From: Cellulomonas alba | Lineage (GTDB): Bacteria; Actinomycetota; Actinomycetes; Actinomycetales; Cellulomonadaceae | DNA length: 64,000 nucleotides | Reading direction: 5' to 3' | Assembly: GCF_030362835.1 (NCBI RefSeq) | Contig: NZ_JAUCGQ010000001.1 | Span: forward strand, 2,087,461 to 2,151,460 | Part shown: positions 41,537 through 50,960 of the stretch, piece by piece | Layout: every line of letters starts with the position of its first letter | Position numbering within the stretch: the stretch's first letter is position 1 | The notes under the pieces: generated by a model | Told to the model about the DNA's origin: nothing | Databases searched by the model: none | What the model saw: only the letters and a program-made list of their open reading frames with translations | Position numbers and translations under genes: made by a program

Positions 41537-42589
41537 TCAGGAAGCGCCGGAGGCCCGCGCGGGTCCCGTGCTCGCCCGGACGACGAGCGGCGCCGGCACC
41601 GTCACGTGCCGGTTGGCCAGCACGGCCCCGTCGCGCACCTGGGCCAGGAGCAGCTCGACGAGCCGCTCTCCGATCGCCGCGAAGTCCTGCCGGACCGTCG
41701 TGAGCGGCGGCCACAGGAACCGCGCGAGCGGGATGTCGTCGAACCCCACGACGGAGACGTCCTGCGGCACGCGCACGCCGCGCTCGTGGAGCGCGAGGAG
41801 CAGGCCGCTCGCCATCTCGTCGTTGCCGCAGAAGACGGCCGTCAGCTCGGGGTCGGCGAGCAGCTCGGACGCGAGCGCGTACCCGGACTCGGCGGACCAG
41901 TCGCCGACCACGACGGGGGGCACGCGGCGGCCGGTGCGAACCAGCGCGTCGCGCCAGCCGTCGACGCGGCTCGACGCGGGCACCGACGCCGCCGGCCCCG
42001 CCAGGTGGTGCACGGTCGCGTGGCGGAGGTCGAGCAGGTGCTGGACCGCGGCTGCCGCGCCGCCCGCCTGGTCGGCACCGACGGCGGGGTGGTGGCCGAC
42101 GAAGCGCGAGTCGACGGCGACGACCGGCAGCCGCCGGGGCAGCGCGAGCGTCGTGGGGGTCGCGGTCTCGGCCCGGATGATCACGAGGCCGTCGATGGTC
42201 TGGTGGCTGAGCCGCTGGACGGCGGCGGAGACGTCGTCGGAGCCGGGAGTCTGCACGTCGACGAGGCTGACGGTGTATCCCTCGCGGCGTGCGGCCTCGA
42301 CGACCGCCTCGACCGTGCGGGACTCGCCGGTCCGCGCGAGCTGGTGCGCGATGACGCCGATCGTGCCGGACGCGCCGGACCGCAGCGCACGCGCCGCGGC
42401 GTTGGGCGAGTATCCGAGCCGGTCCATCGCGTCGAGCACGCGGCGACGGGTCTCGTCCCGCACGGAGGGTGCGCCGTGGGCGACGCGGGACACGGTCTGG
42501 GTCGACACACCGGCGAGCCTGGCGACGTCGCCAATCGAGGAGGCGACACGGCCTGGTCCCGCACCGCGTCGAGAGGTCGCGTCCGTCAT
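41537..42589 (-). CDS. LacI-family transcriptional regulator, probable galactose repressor
   Basis: A 350-residue regulator. The HTH and hinge lie at residues about 18-70 (IGDVARLAGVSTQTVSRVAH and RLGYSPNAAARALRSG), followed by a periplasmic-binding-protein-like effector domain with CGNDEMASGLLLALHERG and VVGFDDIPLARFLWPPLTTV. It diverges from galT with a near-palindromic site in the gap, so it probably represses galTK and responds to galactose or a derivative; this is inferred from position. TATGCT lies 6 bases before the ATG (minus, 42601-42596), implying a leaderless message. Confidence 0.9.
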   Translation of the reverse strand: MTDATSRRGAGPGRVASSIGDVARLAGVSTQTVSRVAHGAPSVRDETRRRVLDAMDRLGYSPNAAARALRSGASGTIGVIAHQLARTGESRTVEAVVEAARREGYTVSLVDVQTPGSDDVSAAVQRLSHQTIDGLVIIRAETATPTTLALPRRLPVVAVDSRFVGHHPAVGADQAGGAAAAVQHLLDLRHATVHHLAGPAASVPASSRVDGWRDALVRTGRRVPPVVVGDWSAESGYALASELLADPELTAVFCGNDEMASGLLLALHERGVRVPQDVSVVGFDDIPLARFLWPPLTTVRQDFAAIGERLVELLLAQVRDGAVLANRHVTVPAPLVVRASTGPARASGAS

Positions 42590-42651
42590 CTGTGCAGCAT
42601 AGGCGTCGGTCCCCGCGCCGAGCAGCGGTACTGGCCGCGCACGGTCACGGC

Positions 42652-42667
42652 ATGTTAACGTCAACAT
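42652..42667. promoter_or_regulatory. Operator-like palindrome in the galT promoter
   Basis: ATGTTAACGTCAACAT is a 16-base inverted repeat with one mismatch and an ACGT centre, like many LacI-family operators. The embedded TAACGT (42656-42661) may be the galT -10, so a bound repressor would block it directly. It is 53 bases before galT and 63 bases from the regulator start. Confidence 0.65.
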
Positions 42668-42719
42668 CCTCGACGCCCGACGGCGGCGCGTCGGCGCGGA
42701 GTGGAGGGAGCTGACGCCG

Positions 42720-43906
42720 GTGCGTCGCACGTCGACCCGGCTCGCGGACGGCCGCGAGCTCCTCTACTTCGACGACTCCGAGCCGTACGTCTCGGGCGCG
42801 TCGACCCGCCGCCTCGACGACCCGCGCCCGCTCGGCCCGCGCTTCGCGCCGGACGCGCCGGCCGTGGGCCCCGAGATGCGCCGCGACCCGCTGACGGGCG
42901 ACTGGATCCCGATGGCGTCGCACCGGATGAACCGCACGTTCCTGCCGGCTGCGGACGCGTGCCCGCTCTGCCCGGCGCGGCCCGGCGCCGAGTACTCCGA
43001 CGGCGAGATCCCCGACACCGACTACGACGTGGCCGTGTTCGAGAACCGGTTCCCGGCGCTGCTCGACGTGCCCGGCGTCGCCCACGAGACGGCGTTCGTC
43101 GACGACGAGCCGCTGTGGCCCTCGCGCCCGGCGGCGGGCCGGTGCGAGGTCGTCTGCTTCTCGTCGCGGCACGACGCGTCGTTCGCCGGACTGAGCCCGC
43201 AGCGCGCCCGCACGATCATCGACGCGTGGGCCGACCGGACCGCCGAGCTGTCGCGTCTGCCCGGCGTCCGGCAGGTCTTCCCGTTCGAGAACCGCGGCCG
43301 CGAGATCGGCGTGACGCTGCCGCACCCGCACGGCCAGATCTACGCGCTGCCGTACCTGCCGCCGCGCACCGACGCGATGCTGCGGGAGGCCGCGCGGTAC
43401 CGCGACCGCACCGCCGGCCGCTCGCTGCTGGCCGACGTGCTGGCCGCCGAGCTGCGCGCCGGCACCCGCGTGGTGCTCGAGTCGGAGCACTGGGTCGCGT
43501 ACGTGCCGGCCGCGGCGCGCTGGCCTGTCGAGGTGCACCTCGCGCCGCGCGCGGACGTGCCCGACTTCGAGGGCCTGAACGACGCCGAGCGCGACGACCT
43601 CGCCCACGTGTACCTCACGCTGCTGCGCCGGCTCGACCGGTTCTTCGTCGACCCGGACAGCGGCCGGCCCATCCCGCTGCCCTACATCGCCGGCTGGCAC
43701 CAGGCCGTCGTCGGCGAGGGCCGCGAGCTCGGCCGCCTCCACCTGCAGGTGTTCTCGGTGCTGCGGGCCCCCGGCAAGCTCAAGTACCTCGCCGGCATCG
43801 AGTCCGGCCTCGCCGCGTGGATCAGCGACACCACCCCCGAGCGGATCGCCGCGCGCCTGCAGGAGCTGGCCCGCGAGGACGACGCGACCGCCGAGGAGCA
43901 CGCCCG

Positions 43907-43910
<4 letters not shown>
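42720..43910 (+). CDS. galT: Galactose-1-phosphate uridylyltransferase
   Basis: A 396-residue enzyme of the Leloir pathway that exchanges UMP between UDP-glucose and galactose-1-phosphate. The active-site HPHGQIY motif (TLPHPHGQIYALPY, about residue 200) contains the uridylylated histidine; RDPLTGDWIPMASHRMNRTF and CPLCP (zinc cysteines) lie near the N-terminus, and the C-terminal half holds LHLQVFSVLRAPGKLKYLAG. GGAGGGAG lies about 10 bases before the GTG. galK follows with an ATGA overlap. Control is probably by the divergent LacI regulator through the palindrome upstream. Confidence 0.96.
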
Positions 43911-45157
<1,247 letters not shown>

Positions 45158-45233
45158 TCGCCCGCGCGCGGGCGCGGCCCCACGACGGCGCCAAGCGTCA
45201 CGCCCGACGAGGTGGGCGCGACGACGCCCCGCC

Positions 45234-46139
45234 TCACGCGGTGAAGTAGTGCCCCGCGGCGAGGTCGTCGATGAGTCCCGGGTGCGCTGGTGCCCAGCCC
45301 ATGAGCTCGCGCGTCGCAGCGGCGGAGGTCGGGTTGTCGGGCTGGACCGCGAACGCGAGGTACCCGAAGTGCTCGGCGGCAGCCTCGGGCGCGACGCTCG
45401 TCGCGGGCACGCCGACGCCGCGGCCGATCGCTTCGGCGATCTCGCGGAACGGCACGCCCTCGTCGGCCACGGCGTGCAGCCGCGTGCCCGCCGGTGCGTT
45501 CTCGAGCGCGAGCCGGTACAGGTGAGCAGCGTCGCGCGTGTGGACCGCGGGCCACCGGTTGGCGCCCTCGCCGACGTAGCCCGAGGTGCCGGTCCGGCGC
45601 GCGAGCGCGACCAGGCCGGGCACGAACCCGTGGTGGTCGAGGTCGCTGTGCACCGTCGGGGGCAGCCGCACGACGGACGACCGCACGCCGCGGTCGGCGA
45701 GGCCGATCACGAGGTTCTCGGCGTCGATCCGGTAGCCGCCGGGCAGCGTGTCCTTCTCCGTGCCGCCGCGGCCCTGCGCGGTCGCGACCAGCAGCAACGT
45801 GCCGCTCGTGCCGACGAACGGCTTGCCGGTCCCGGCGAGCGCGTCGCCGATCGCTCCGACCGCCGCGAGGTCGGCGGACGCCGCACCGGCGCCGTCGCCC
45901 TGCTGCATCAGGTCGTGGCGGAACGCGAGGTGGACGACTCCGTCGGCGTCGGTCGCGGCTGCTCGCAGCCCGTCGACGTCGGCGAGGTCGCCACGTCGCA
46001 CCTCGGCGCCGAGGGCGGCGAGCGCGGCGGCGGACTCGTCGGAGCGGGCGAGGCCCACGACCTCGTGGCCCGCGGCGAGAAGCTCGGGGACGAGGGCCGA
46101 GCCGACGTGCCCGGAGGCACCGGTGACGAAGACGCGCAT
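45234..46139 (-). CDS. SDR-family NAD(P)-binding epimerase/reductase
   Basis: A 301-residue atypical short-chain dehydrogenase of the NmrA/epimerase type. The N-terminal Rossmann motif is VFVTGASGHVGSALVPELLA, followed by GLARSDESAAAL. Later segments GTSGTLLLVA, EKDTLPGGYR and RLPPTVHSDLDHHGFVPGL belong to the plant/bacterial 3-beta-HSD-like group. The substrate is unknown. AAGGAG lies 7 bases before the ATG. TACGGT (minus, 46176-46171) is its likely -10, inside operator 1. It diverges from a TetR regulator with two operator copies between them, so it is almost certainly that regulator's target. Confidence 0.85.
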   Translation of the reverse strand: MRVFVTGASGHVGSALVPELLAAGHEVVGLARSDESAAALAALGAEVRRGDLADVDGLRAAATDADGVVHLAFRHDLMQQGDGAGAASADLAAVGAIGDALAGTGKPFVGTSGTLLLVATAQGRGGTEKDTLPGGYRIDAENLVIGLADRGVRSSVVRLPPTVHSDLDHHGFVPGLVALARRTGTSGYVGEGANRWPAVHTRDAAHLYRLALENAPAGTRLHAVADEGVPFREIAEAIGRGVGVPATSVAPEAAAEHFGYLAFAVQPDNPTSAAATRELMGWAPAHPGLIDDLAAGHYFTA

Positions 46140-46150
46140 GGGGAGCTCCT

Positions 46151-46171
46151 TGATGTCAGGTTGTGACATCA
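46151..46171. promoter_or_regulatory. TetR operator 1
   Basis: TGATGTCA-GGTTG-TGACATCA is a perfect 8-base inverted repeat. It covers the -10 edge and start site of the SDR promoter. Confidence 0.75.
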
Positions 46172-46183
46172 CCGTACGCCCGT

Positions 46184-46204
46184 CGATGTCAGAATGCGAC
46201 ATCA
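46184..46204. promoter_or_regulatory. TetR operator 2
   Basis: CGATGTCA-GAATG-CGACATCA repeats operator 1 with changes at two of 16 arm positions, 33 bases away (three helical turns). It lies between the -35 and -10 of the tetR promoter and over the -35 of the SDR promoter. Confidence 0.7.
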
Positions 46205-46218
46205 CTACGATGTGGGCC

Positions 46219-46785
46219 ATGGCACGGTGGCAGCCCGGATCGCAGGCGCGGCTCGAACGCGAGGCGCTCGAGCTGTTCGTCACGCGCGGGTACGACCAGA
46301 CGACGGTCGCGGAGATCGCGTCCCGCGCCGGCGTCACCGAGCGCACGTTCTACCGGTACTTCGCCGACAAGCGCGAGGTGCTCTTCGCCGGGGGAGCCGT
46401 GCTCGAGCAGGAGCTCGTGGCCGCGATCCGGGAGGCGCCCGAGGGCACCATGCCCCTCGACGCGGTCGCGCTCGGCCTCGACCGGCTCGCCACCGGCCTG
46501 TTCGCCGACCGACTCGAGATCGCGATGCGGCGGGCCACCGTGGTCGCCGCGCACCCCGAGCTGCAGGAGCGCGAGCTTCTCAAGATGGCGCACCTCGCCG
46601 CGGCCGCCGCCGGCGCGCTGCGCGAGCGGGGCGTCGCCGAACCGGGCGCGAGCCTCGCCGCGGACTCGGGCGTCGCCGTGTTCCGCGTCGCGTTCGCGCA
46701 GTGGGTCGCGCAGCGCGGTGCGACGAGCCTGGCCGAGCTCATCCGTTCCGGCGTGCGAGACCTGCGCGCGCTGACGGCCGGCTGA
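46219..46785 (+). CDS. TetR-family transcriptional regulator
   Basis: A 188-residue regulator. The N-terminal HTH is ALELFVTRGYDQTTVAEIAS and RAGVTERTFYRYFADKREVL (residues about 13-55); the remaining helical part binds an unknown ligand and ends like TetR_C family proteins common in actinobacteria. TACGAT (46206-46211) lies 7 bases before the ATG at 46219; an in-frame ATG at 46210 falls inside this -10, so 46219 is preferred and the message is probably leaderless. It should repress itself and the divergent SDR gene through two inverted repeats. Confidence 0.92.
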   Translation: MARWQPGSQARLEREALELFVTRGYDQTTVAEIASRAGVTERTFYRYFADKREVLFAGGAVLEQELVAAIREAPEGTMPLDAVALGLDRLATGLFADRLEIAMRRATVVAAHPELQERELLKMAHLAAAAAGALRERGVAEPGASLAADSGVAVFRVAFAQWVAQRGATSLAELIRSGVRDLRALTAG

Positions 46786-46803
46786 CTGCCCGCGTCCCGC
46801 GGC

Positions 46804-47400
46804 TCAGCAGGCCTTGGACCTCGGCAGGCCGCCGACGGCGTCGGGGTAGAACCCGTACTGCTGCAGCGACGTGACGTGCACGGTCCGGGTGACACCGAGC
46901 GTGGTGGCGTGCAGGTCGACCTGGTCGACCGAGACGCTGCTGCCGCTGACGACAGGGCCGCAGACGTGCAGCGACGCTCGCACCTGCACCTCGGCACCGG
47001 GCTGCAGCGTGTACGAGTCGACCGCGGTGCCGAACCGGTCGTACTCGCGCTCCACCGGGGCGAACTGGATGCGGACGTCGAGCGTTCCGCTCGTCTCGGC
47101 GCCGCGGAGCGTCACCGCGGCCGGGCCGTCGTTGCGCACCGCGACCCAAAACCCGCCGTCCGACTTCCCCACCCACCAGAGCCGGTCGGTGTCGCCGTCA
47201 CGGGTCGGGACCGACACCTTGTCGAGGACTCCGCCGCTGCCGGTGTTCGCGACGTCGGGCCGGAGGCCGATCGACAGCCACACCGTGAGGGCGACAGCCA
47301 CGACGACCGCGACCGCGACGAGGATCCAGCCGCGCCGGCCGAGGCGCCGTGGCGTCGATCGTTCGGTGGTGTCGGACGGGTCGGTGCGCGTGGTCGTCAT
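46804..47400 (-). CDS. Membrane-anchored protein of unknown function, paralogue A
   Basis: A 198-residue protein: a basic cytoplasmic N-terminus, one helix (about residues 25-45) and an exported beta-rich domain. It shares clear patterns with the 209-residue protein at 47661-48290: an aromatic strand then VRNDGPAAVTLRG, FAPVEREYDRFGT, PGAEVQVRASLHVCG, and a closing YGFYPD. The pairing with VRNKGRVPVTLHG, FAPIVEAYIRFGA, PGHEVQVLIRLELCG and YGFYDK shows common descent. The fold looks immunoglobulin-like, of the kind that binds or caps something at the surface, but I do not recognise it. GAGAGGCGAC lies 4 bases before the ATG. Confidence 0.7.
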   Translation of the reverse strand: MTTTRTDPSDTTERSTPRRLGRRGWILVAVAVVVAVALTVWLSIGLRPDVANTGSGGVLDKVSVPTRDGDTDRLWWVGKSDGGFWVAVRNDGPAAVTLRGAETSGTLDVRIQFAPVEREYDRFGTAVDSYTLQPGAEVQVRASLHVCGPVVSGSSVSVDQVDLHATTLGVTRTVHVTSLQQYGFYPDAVGGLPRSKAC

Positions 47401-47447
47401 CGTCGCCTCTCGGGGTGGCGGTGCTCTGGCCTGCACGTTCGGTGCGC

Positions 47448-47482
47448 ACAGTAGCGGCGGTGATGACGTGTTCGGGGCGTTT
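47448..47482 (-). promoter_or_regulatory. Promoter motif of paralogue A
   Basis: On the minus strand AAACGCCC (47482-47475) is followed after 18 bases by CGCTACTGT (47456-47448). The same pair, AAACGCCC then CGCTACCTT after 19 bases, precedes paralogue B, so they probably share a promoter class or regulator. Confidence 0.45.
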
Positions 47483-47520
47483 GACCAGGACTGAAAGGGT
47501 CCGGGGGGTTCCTGCACCCC

Positions 47521-47649
47521 TCAGCTAGTTGATCCCGACCGATCAGGCCGGCAGGTGCAGATCACGAGCGCAACCACGACGGCCATCGCGACGAGCCACC
47601 GCACGGCCTGGCGACGGCGGCGGCGCGGAGGTGGCGCGGTGACGCTCAC
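47521..47649 (-). CDS. Small membrane protein, 42 residues, possible remnant of the paralogue family
   Basis: A 42-codon frame starting at a GTG 11 bases after the stop of paralogue B. It encodes VSVTAPPPRRRRRQAVRWLV, then a hydrophobic helix, then CTCRPDRSGSTS. The basic, Pro/Arg-rich start plus one helix resembles the anchor of the two neighbouring paralogues, but the exported domain is missing, so it may be a truncated third copy or a true small membrane protein. Evidence is only frame, composition and operon position; GAAGAGCG lies 7 bases before the GTG. Confidence 0.4.
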   Translation of the reverse strand: MSVTAPPPRRRRRQAVRWLVAMAVVVALVICTCRPDRSGSTS

Positions 47650-47660
47650 GGCGTCGCTCT

Positions 47661-48290
47661 TCAGGGGAAGGTGGGGCAGTCGGGCGACGGCGGGAGCGTC
47701 GCGCCGACCTTGTCGTAGAAGCCGTACGAACCGCCGACGTCGAGGTGGACCTTGCGGTTCAGGCCCCACGTGGTCGCCTCGACGTCCACCCCCTCGATCG
47801 AGGTCGAGCTCCCGGGACCCGCGGCCCAGTCGTCGCCGCAGAGCTCGAGCCGGATGAGCACCTGAACCTCGTGCCCCGGGGACACCGTGATCGAGCTCAC
47901 CGGTGCGCCGAAGCGGATGTAGGCCTCGACGATCGGCGCGAACGTGATCGTCTGCTTGAGCCCGCCTGGGCGAGTCCCGCCGTGGAGGGTGACGGGAACG
48001 CGACCCTTGTTCCGCACCAACGACCAGTACGTCCCGTCGCCCGCGTCGATCGACCAGGTGCTGCCGATGTCGTTGCCCGTGACGTCGCCCCGCTCGTGCA
48101 CCGCGCGCGGATCTGCCCAGGTCGCGTAGCCCGAGTCGAGATGCGGTCGGCGGCCGACGACCTGCCACCCGGTCAGCGCGGCGAGTGCGAGGACCACCAG
48201 CGCGCAGACGACCGCGCGCGCCACAGAGCGACGCGGGCGCCGCGGCGACGCCGGCGCGAGCTCCGCCGCGGGCAGCTCCGTCGTCGTCAT
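47661..48290 (-). CDS. Membrane-anchored protein of unknown function, paralogue B
   Basis: A 209-residue protein with a basic, Pro-rich cytoplasmic start, one helix (about residues 24-46) and an exported beta-rich domain related to the protein at 46804-47400 (see that entry for matching segments). It contains cysteines in LELCGDD and PSPDCPTF. No signal peptide cleavage site is seen, so the helix is likely an anchor. The ATG is supported by GGGGG 6 bases upstream. Divergent from the LLM oxidoreductase gene, and followed by a 42-codon frame on the same mRNA. Confidence 0.7.
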   Translation of the reverse strand: MTTTELPAAELAPASPRRPRRSVARAVVCALVVLALAALTGWQVVGRRPHLDSGYATWADPRAVHERGDVTGNDIGSTWSIDAGDGTYWSLVRNKGRVPVTLHGGTRPGGLKQTITFAPIVEAYIRFGAPVSSITVSPGHEVQVLIRLELCGDDWAAGPGSSTSIEGVDVEATTWGLNRKVHLDVGGSYGFYDKVGATLPPSPDCPTFP

Positions 48291-48324
48291 CACTGCCCCC
48301 GTCGGTGCGCCTCGTGTCGACGGC

Positions 48325-48360
48325 AAGGTAGCGCTCTGGTTCGTGCCTCGGAGGGCGTTT
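48325..48360 (-). promoter_or_regulatory. Promoter motif of paralogue B
   Basis: AAACGCCC (48360-48353) and CGCTACCTT (48333-48325) on the minus strand, 19 bases apart. Same layout as before paralogue A. Confidence 0.45.
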
Positions 48361-48415
48361 CGACGTGCCACTTCGCCGCCGGAACAGCCCGGGCGGAACG
48401 GGCGTTGTCGAGGCT

Positions 48416-49471
48416 GTGACCGCAGAGACCCCGCAGCAGGTGACCTTCGGCCTCGACACGTTCGGCGACGTCACCGCAGGTCCCGACGGCGAGCGGCTGC
48501 CCGCGCACCAGGTGATCCGCGACGTCGTCGAGCAGGCGGTCGTCGCCGACCGGGTCGGGGTCGACCACTTCAGCGTCGGCGAGCACCACCGCGACGACTT
48601 CGCCGTCTCCGCGCCCGAGGTCGTGCTCGCGGCGGTCGCGTCGCGCACCGAGCGGATCTCGCTGGGCTCGGCCGTCACGGTGCTGAGCTCGGACGACCCG
48701 GTGCGCGTCTACGAGCGGTTCGCCACGGTCGACGCGGTGTCCGGCGGCCGCGCCGAGATCCAGGTGGGCCGCGGTTCGTTCGTCGAGTCGTTCCCGCTGT
48801 TCGGCTTCGACCTCGCGGACTACGAGGTGCTGTTCGAGGAGAAGCTCGAGCTCCTGGCGCAGCTGCGCCACGAGGGCACTGTGACGTGGACCGGCACGAC
48901 GCGCGGCCCACTGACCGCCCAGCGCGTCCACCCGACCACGGAGCGCGGGTCGATCCCGATCTGGGTGGGCGTCGGCGGGAGCCCCGAGTCCGTCGTCCGG
49001 ACCGCGCGGCACGGCCTGCCGCTGATGCTCGCGATCATCGGGGGCGCTCCGTCGCGGTTCCGGCCGTACGTCGAGCTGTTCGGGCGCGCGGTCCGCGAGC
49101 TGCACGGCCCGGACGCGGTGGTCCCGCCGATCGGCGTGCACTCGCCGGGCTTCGTCGCCGAGACCGACGACGAGGCGCTCGAGCTGCTGTACCCGCACTT
49201 CAAGGCGAACCGCGACCGGATCGGTGCCGAGCGTGGCTGGCCGCCCGTCACCCGCGGCGAGTACGAGCGAGAGGCAGCGTCGGGCGCGCTGCACGTCGGG
49301 TCGCCCGAGACCGTCGCACGCCGGATCGCCGAGACGGTCCGCTCGCTGGGCGTGCAGCGGTTCGACCTCAAGTACGCGAACGGCACGATGCCGCACGAGC
49401 AGCTCGTGACGGCGATCGAGCTCTACGGCACGCGGGTGGTCCCGCGCGTGCGCGAGCTGCTCGCTCAGTAG
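48416..49471 (+). CDS. LLM-class flavin-dependent oxidoreductase
   Basis: A 351-residue luciferase-like protein with the (beta/alpha)8 fold. It contains HFSVGEHHRDDF (about residue 45), SSDDPVRVYERFATVDAVSGGR (shown by DPVRVYERFATVDAVSGG) and WVGVGGSPESVVRTAR. Members reduce FMN or F420 and oxidise various substrates; which one here is unknown. The start is uncertain: the GTG at 48416 is chosen since VTAETPQQVTFGLDTFG is the usual N-terminus, but the frame is open to 48365. Its stop overlaps the stop of the convergent LtrA gene by 7 bases. Confidence 0.85.
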   Translation: MTAETPQQVTFGLDTFGDVTAGPDGERLPAHQVIRDVVEQAVVADRVGVDHFSVGEHHRDDFAVSAPEVVLAAVASRTERISLGSAVTVLSSDDPVRVYERFATVDAVSGGRAEIQVGRGSFVESFPLFGFDLADYEVLFEEKLELLAQLRHEGTVTWTGTTRGPLTAQRVHPTTERGSIPIWVGVGGSPESVVRTARHGLPLMLAIIGGAPSRFRPYVELFGRAVRELHGPDAVVPPIGVHSPGFVAETDDEALELLYPHFKANRDRIGAERGWPPVTRGEYEREAASGALHVGSPETVARRIAETVRSLGVQRFDLKYANGTMPHEQLVTAIELYGTRVVPRVRELLAQ

Positions 49472-50697
49472 ACGTCGGCGGGCGGCTCGGCGGCGACGCG
49501 ACGTCGCGCGATCGCCACGTCGGCGACCAGCACCGCCAGCATCACGACGTTGGCCGCCCACGAGAGCTCGACGGCCGTCGCGACGCCCGCCAGCGCGACC
49601 AGCGCGACGGCCACCGCCGCGCCGACCAGGTGCGGCACCGACCACCCGCCGCCGGTCGTGCGCCGGAACAGCGCGTTGCCCACCAGGTACACCGCGGCCG
49701 ACCCGCACACGATCGCTGCGGTCCAGCCGCGGTGCGCGTCCTCGCCCGCCAGCACCAGCCCGTCGCCCACCGCCGTCAGCACGATGCCGACGACCAGCAC
49801 GTACGGGACGTACGTGTACGCCGTCTGCGCGACCATGCCCGTCTCGGACTGCCGCGAGAAGAACCGCGTCGCGGACCGCTCGGACCGGTCGAAGAACAGG
49901 AGCCACATCAGCACCGTGCTCGTGAACGCCGCGAGGAACGCCGCGACCGTCGCCGCCGACACCGAGAGCTCCGAGAACGACCCCCCGGTGACGACGATCG
50001 ACTCGCCGAGGCTGATGATGACGAAGAGCGACACGCGCTCCGCCATGTGCCCGCTCCGCACCGCCCACGTGTGCACGTCGGACGCGCCCAGGCCCGGCAC
50101 CCAGAACAGCGCTCGCGGGCTCGCGAGGTCCATCAGCGCCGCGAGCACCCAGAGCACCGTGCGCGCCTGCTCGTCGACCAGCGCGCCGGCGACCCACAGC
50201 ACGCCCGACGCGACGAGCCAGGTCGTGATGCGCAGGAAGTTCACCGCGTTGTCCGTCCAGACGCGGCCCATCGCGAGCGTGGTGAAGACCGTCCGGCCCA
50301 CCTGGATCGTCACGTACGGGATCGCGAACAGCAGCGCCTTCTCGCCGAACGCCTCGGGGATCGCGCTCGACATCAGCAGCCCGAGGGCCATCATGACGAC
50401 GAGCATCGCCCGGACCGGCACCCGCTCGGGGTCGAGCCAGTTCGTCACCCACGTGCTGTCGATCCACAGCCACCAGACCGCCCACGCGAGGACGAGCACA
50501 CGCAGCAGGTGCGTCGCGTCGGTGTGGTGGATCAGCGTGTGCGACAGCTGTGTGATGGCGAAGACGAACACGAGGTCGAAGAACAGCTCGACGTACCCGA
50601 CGCGCGCCGAGTCGTCGCGGGTGTCGTCACGCAGCAGGTCGGTGCGCAGCCCGACCCGCGCGAGCCACCGTGCAGCCGCGTCCCGCGCCGTCGTCAT
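49465..50697 (-). CDS. LtrA family membrane protein
   Basis: A 410-residue protein with about 12 membrane helices of the LtrA (low temperature requirement A) family. VGYVELFFDLVFVFAITQLSH at the start is split here as VGYVELFFDLVF and AITQLSH; WAVWWLWIDSTWVTNWLDPE, and RVSLFVIISLGESIVVTGGSF near the middle are diagnostic. The name comes from Listeria mutants that fail to grow in the cold; no transport activity is proven. The ATG is chosen after CAGGAT-N7; an AGGA within it could also act as ribosome site. It is divergent from tRNA-Arg. Confidence 0.9.
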   Translation of the reverse strand: MTTARDAAARWLARVGLRTDLLRDDTRDDSARVGYVELFFDLVFVFAITQLSHTLIHHTDATHLLRVLVLAWAVWWLWIDSTWVTNWLDPERVPVRAMLVVMMALGLLMSSAIPEAFGEKALLFAIPYVTIQVGRTVFTTLAMGRVWTDNAVNFLRITTWLVASGVLWVAGALVDEQARTVLWVLAALMDLASPRALFWVPGLGASDVHTWAVRSGHMAERVSLFVIISLGESIVVTGGSFSELSVSAATVAAFLAAFTSTVLMWLLFFDRSERSATRFFSRQSETGMVAQTAYTYVPYVLVVGIVLTAVGDGLVLAGEDAHRGWTAAIVCGSAAVYLVGNALFRRTTGGGWSVPHLVGAAVAVALVALAGVATAVELSWAANVVMLAVLVADVAIARRRVAAEPPADVY

Positions 50698-50761
50698 GCG
50701 CGCGATCCTGGCAGACGGCGGCGACACCCGGCCGACGTGCGCCGCGTCACGGCCATCCAGT

Positions 50762-50790
50762 TTGGGCGGGCACCGTGCGGCCTGTATCCT
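50762..50790 (+). promoter_or_regulatory. Promoter of tRNA-Arg(ACG)
   Basis: TTGGGC (50762-50767) and TATCCT (50785-50790) are 17 bases apart. Transcription should begin near 50797. Confidence 0.7.
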
Positions 50791-50823
50791 CGTCTGCGGC
50801 CCGCCTCGTCGGGTCGACAACCT

Positions 50824-50896
50824 GCGCGCGTAGCTCAATGGATAGAGCATCTGACTACGGATCAGAAGGTTGGGGGTTCGAGTCCCTTCGCGCGCA
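50824..50896 (+). tRNA. tRNA-Arg (anticodon ACG)
   Basis: A 73-base tRNA with acceptor stem GCGCGCG/CGCGCGC, discriminator A, D arm GCTC-AATGGATA-GAGC, anticodon stem TCTGA/TCAGA with loop CTACGGA (anticodon ACG, A34 probably edited to inosine by TadA) and T loop GGTTCGAGTCC. No CCA is encoded. Confidence 0.97.
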
Positions 50897-50902
50897 CAGA
50901 CC

Positions 50903-50933
50903 AACGGCACCCCACGGGGTGCCGTTGCTGTTT
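50903..50933 (+). terminator. Rho-independent terminator after tRNA-Arg
   Basis: AACGGCACCCC pairs with GGGGTGCCGTT (11 positions, effective tetraloop) and GCTGTTT follows. Confidence 0.85.
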
Positions 50934-50960
50934 CCGGGGCACCCGCCCCGCGCGCCCACA

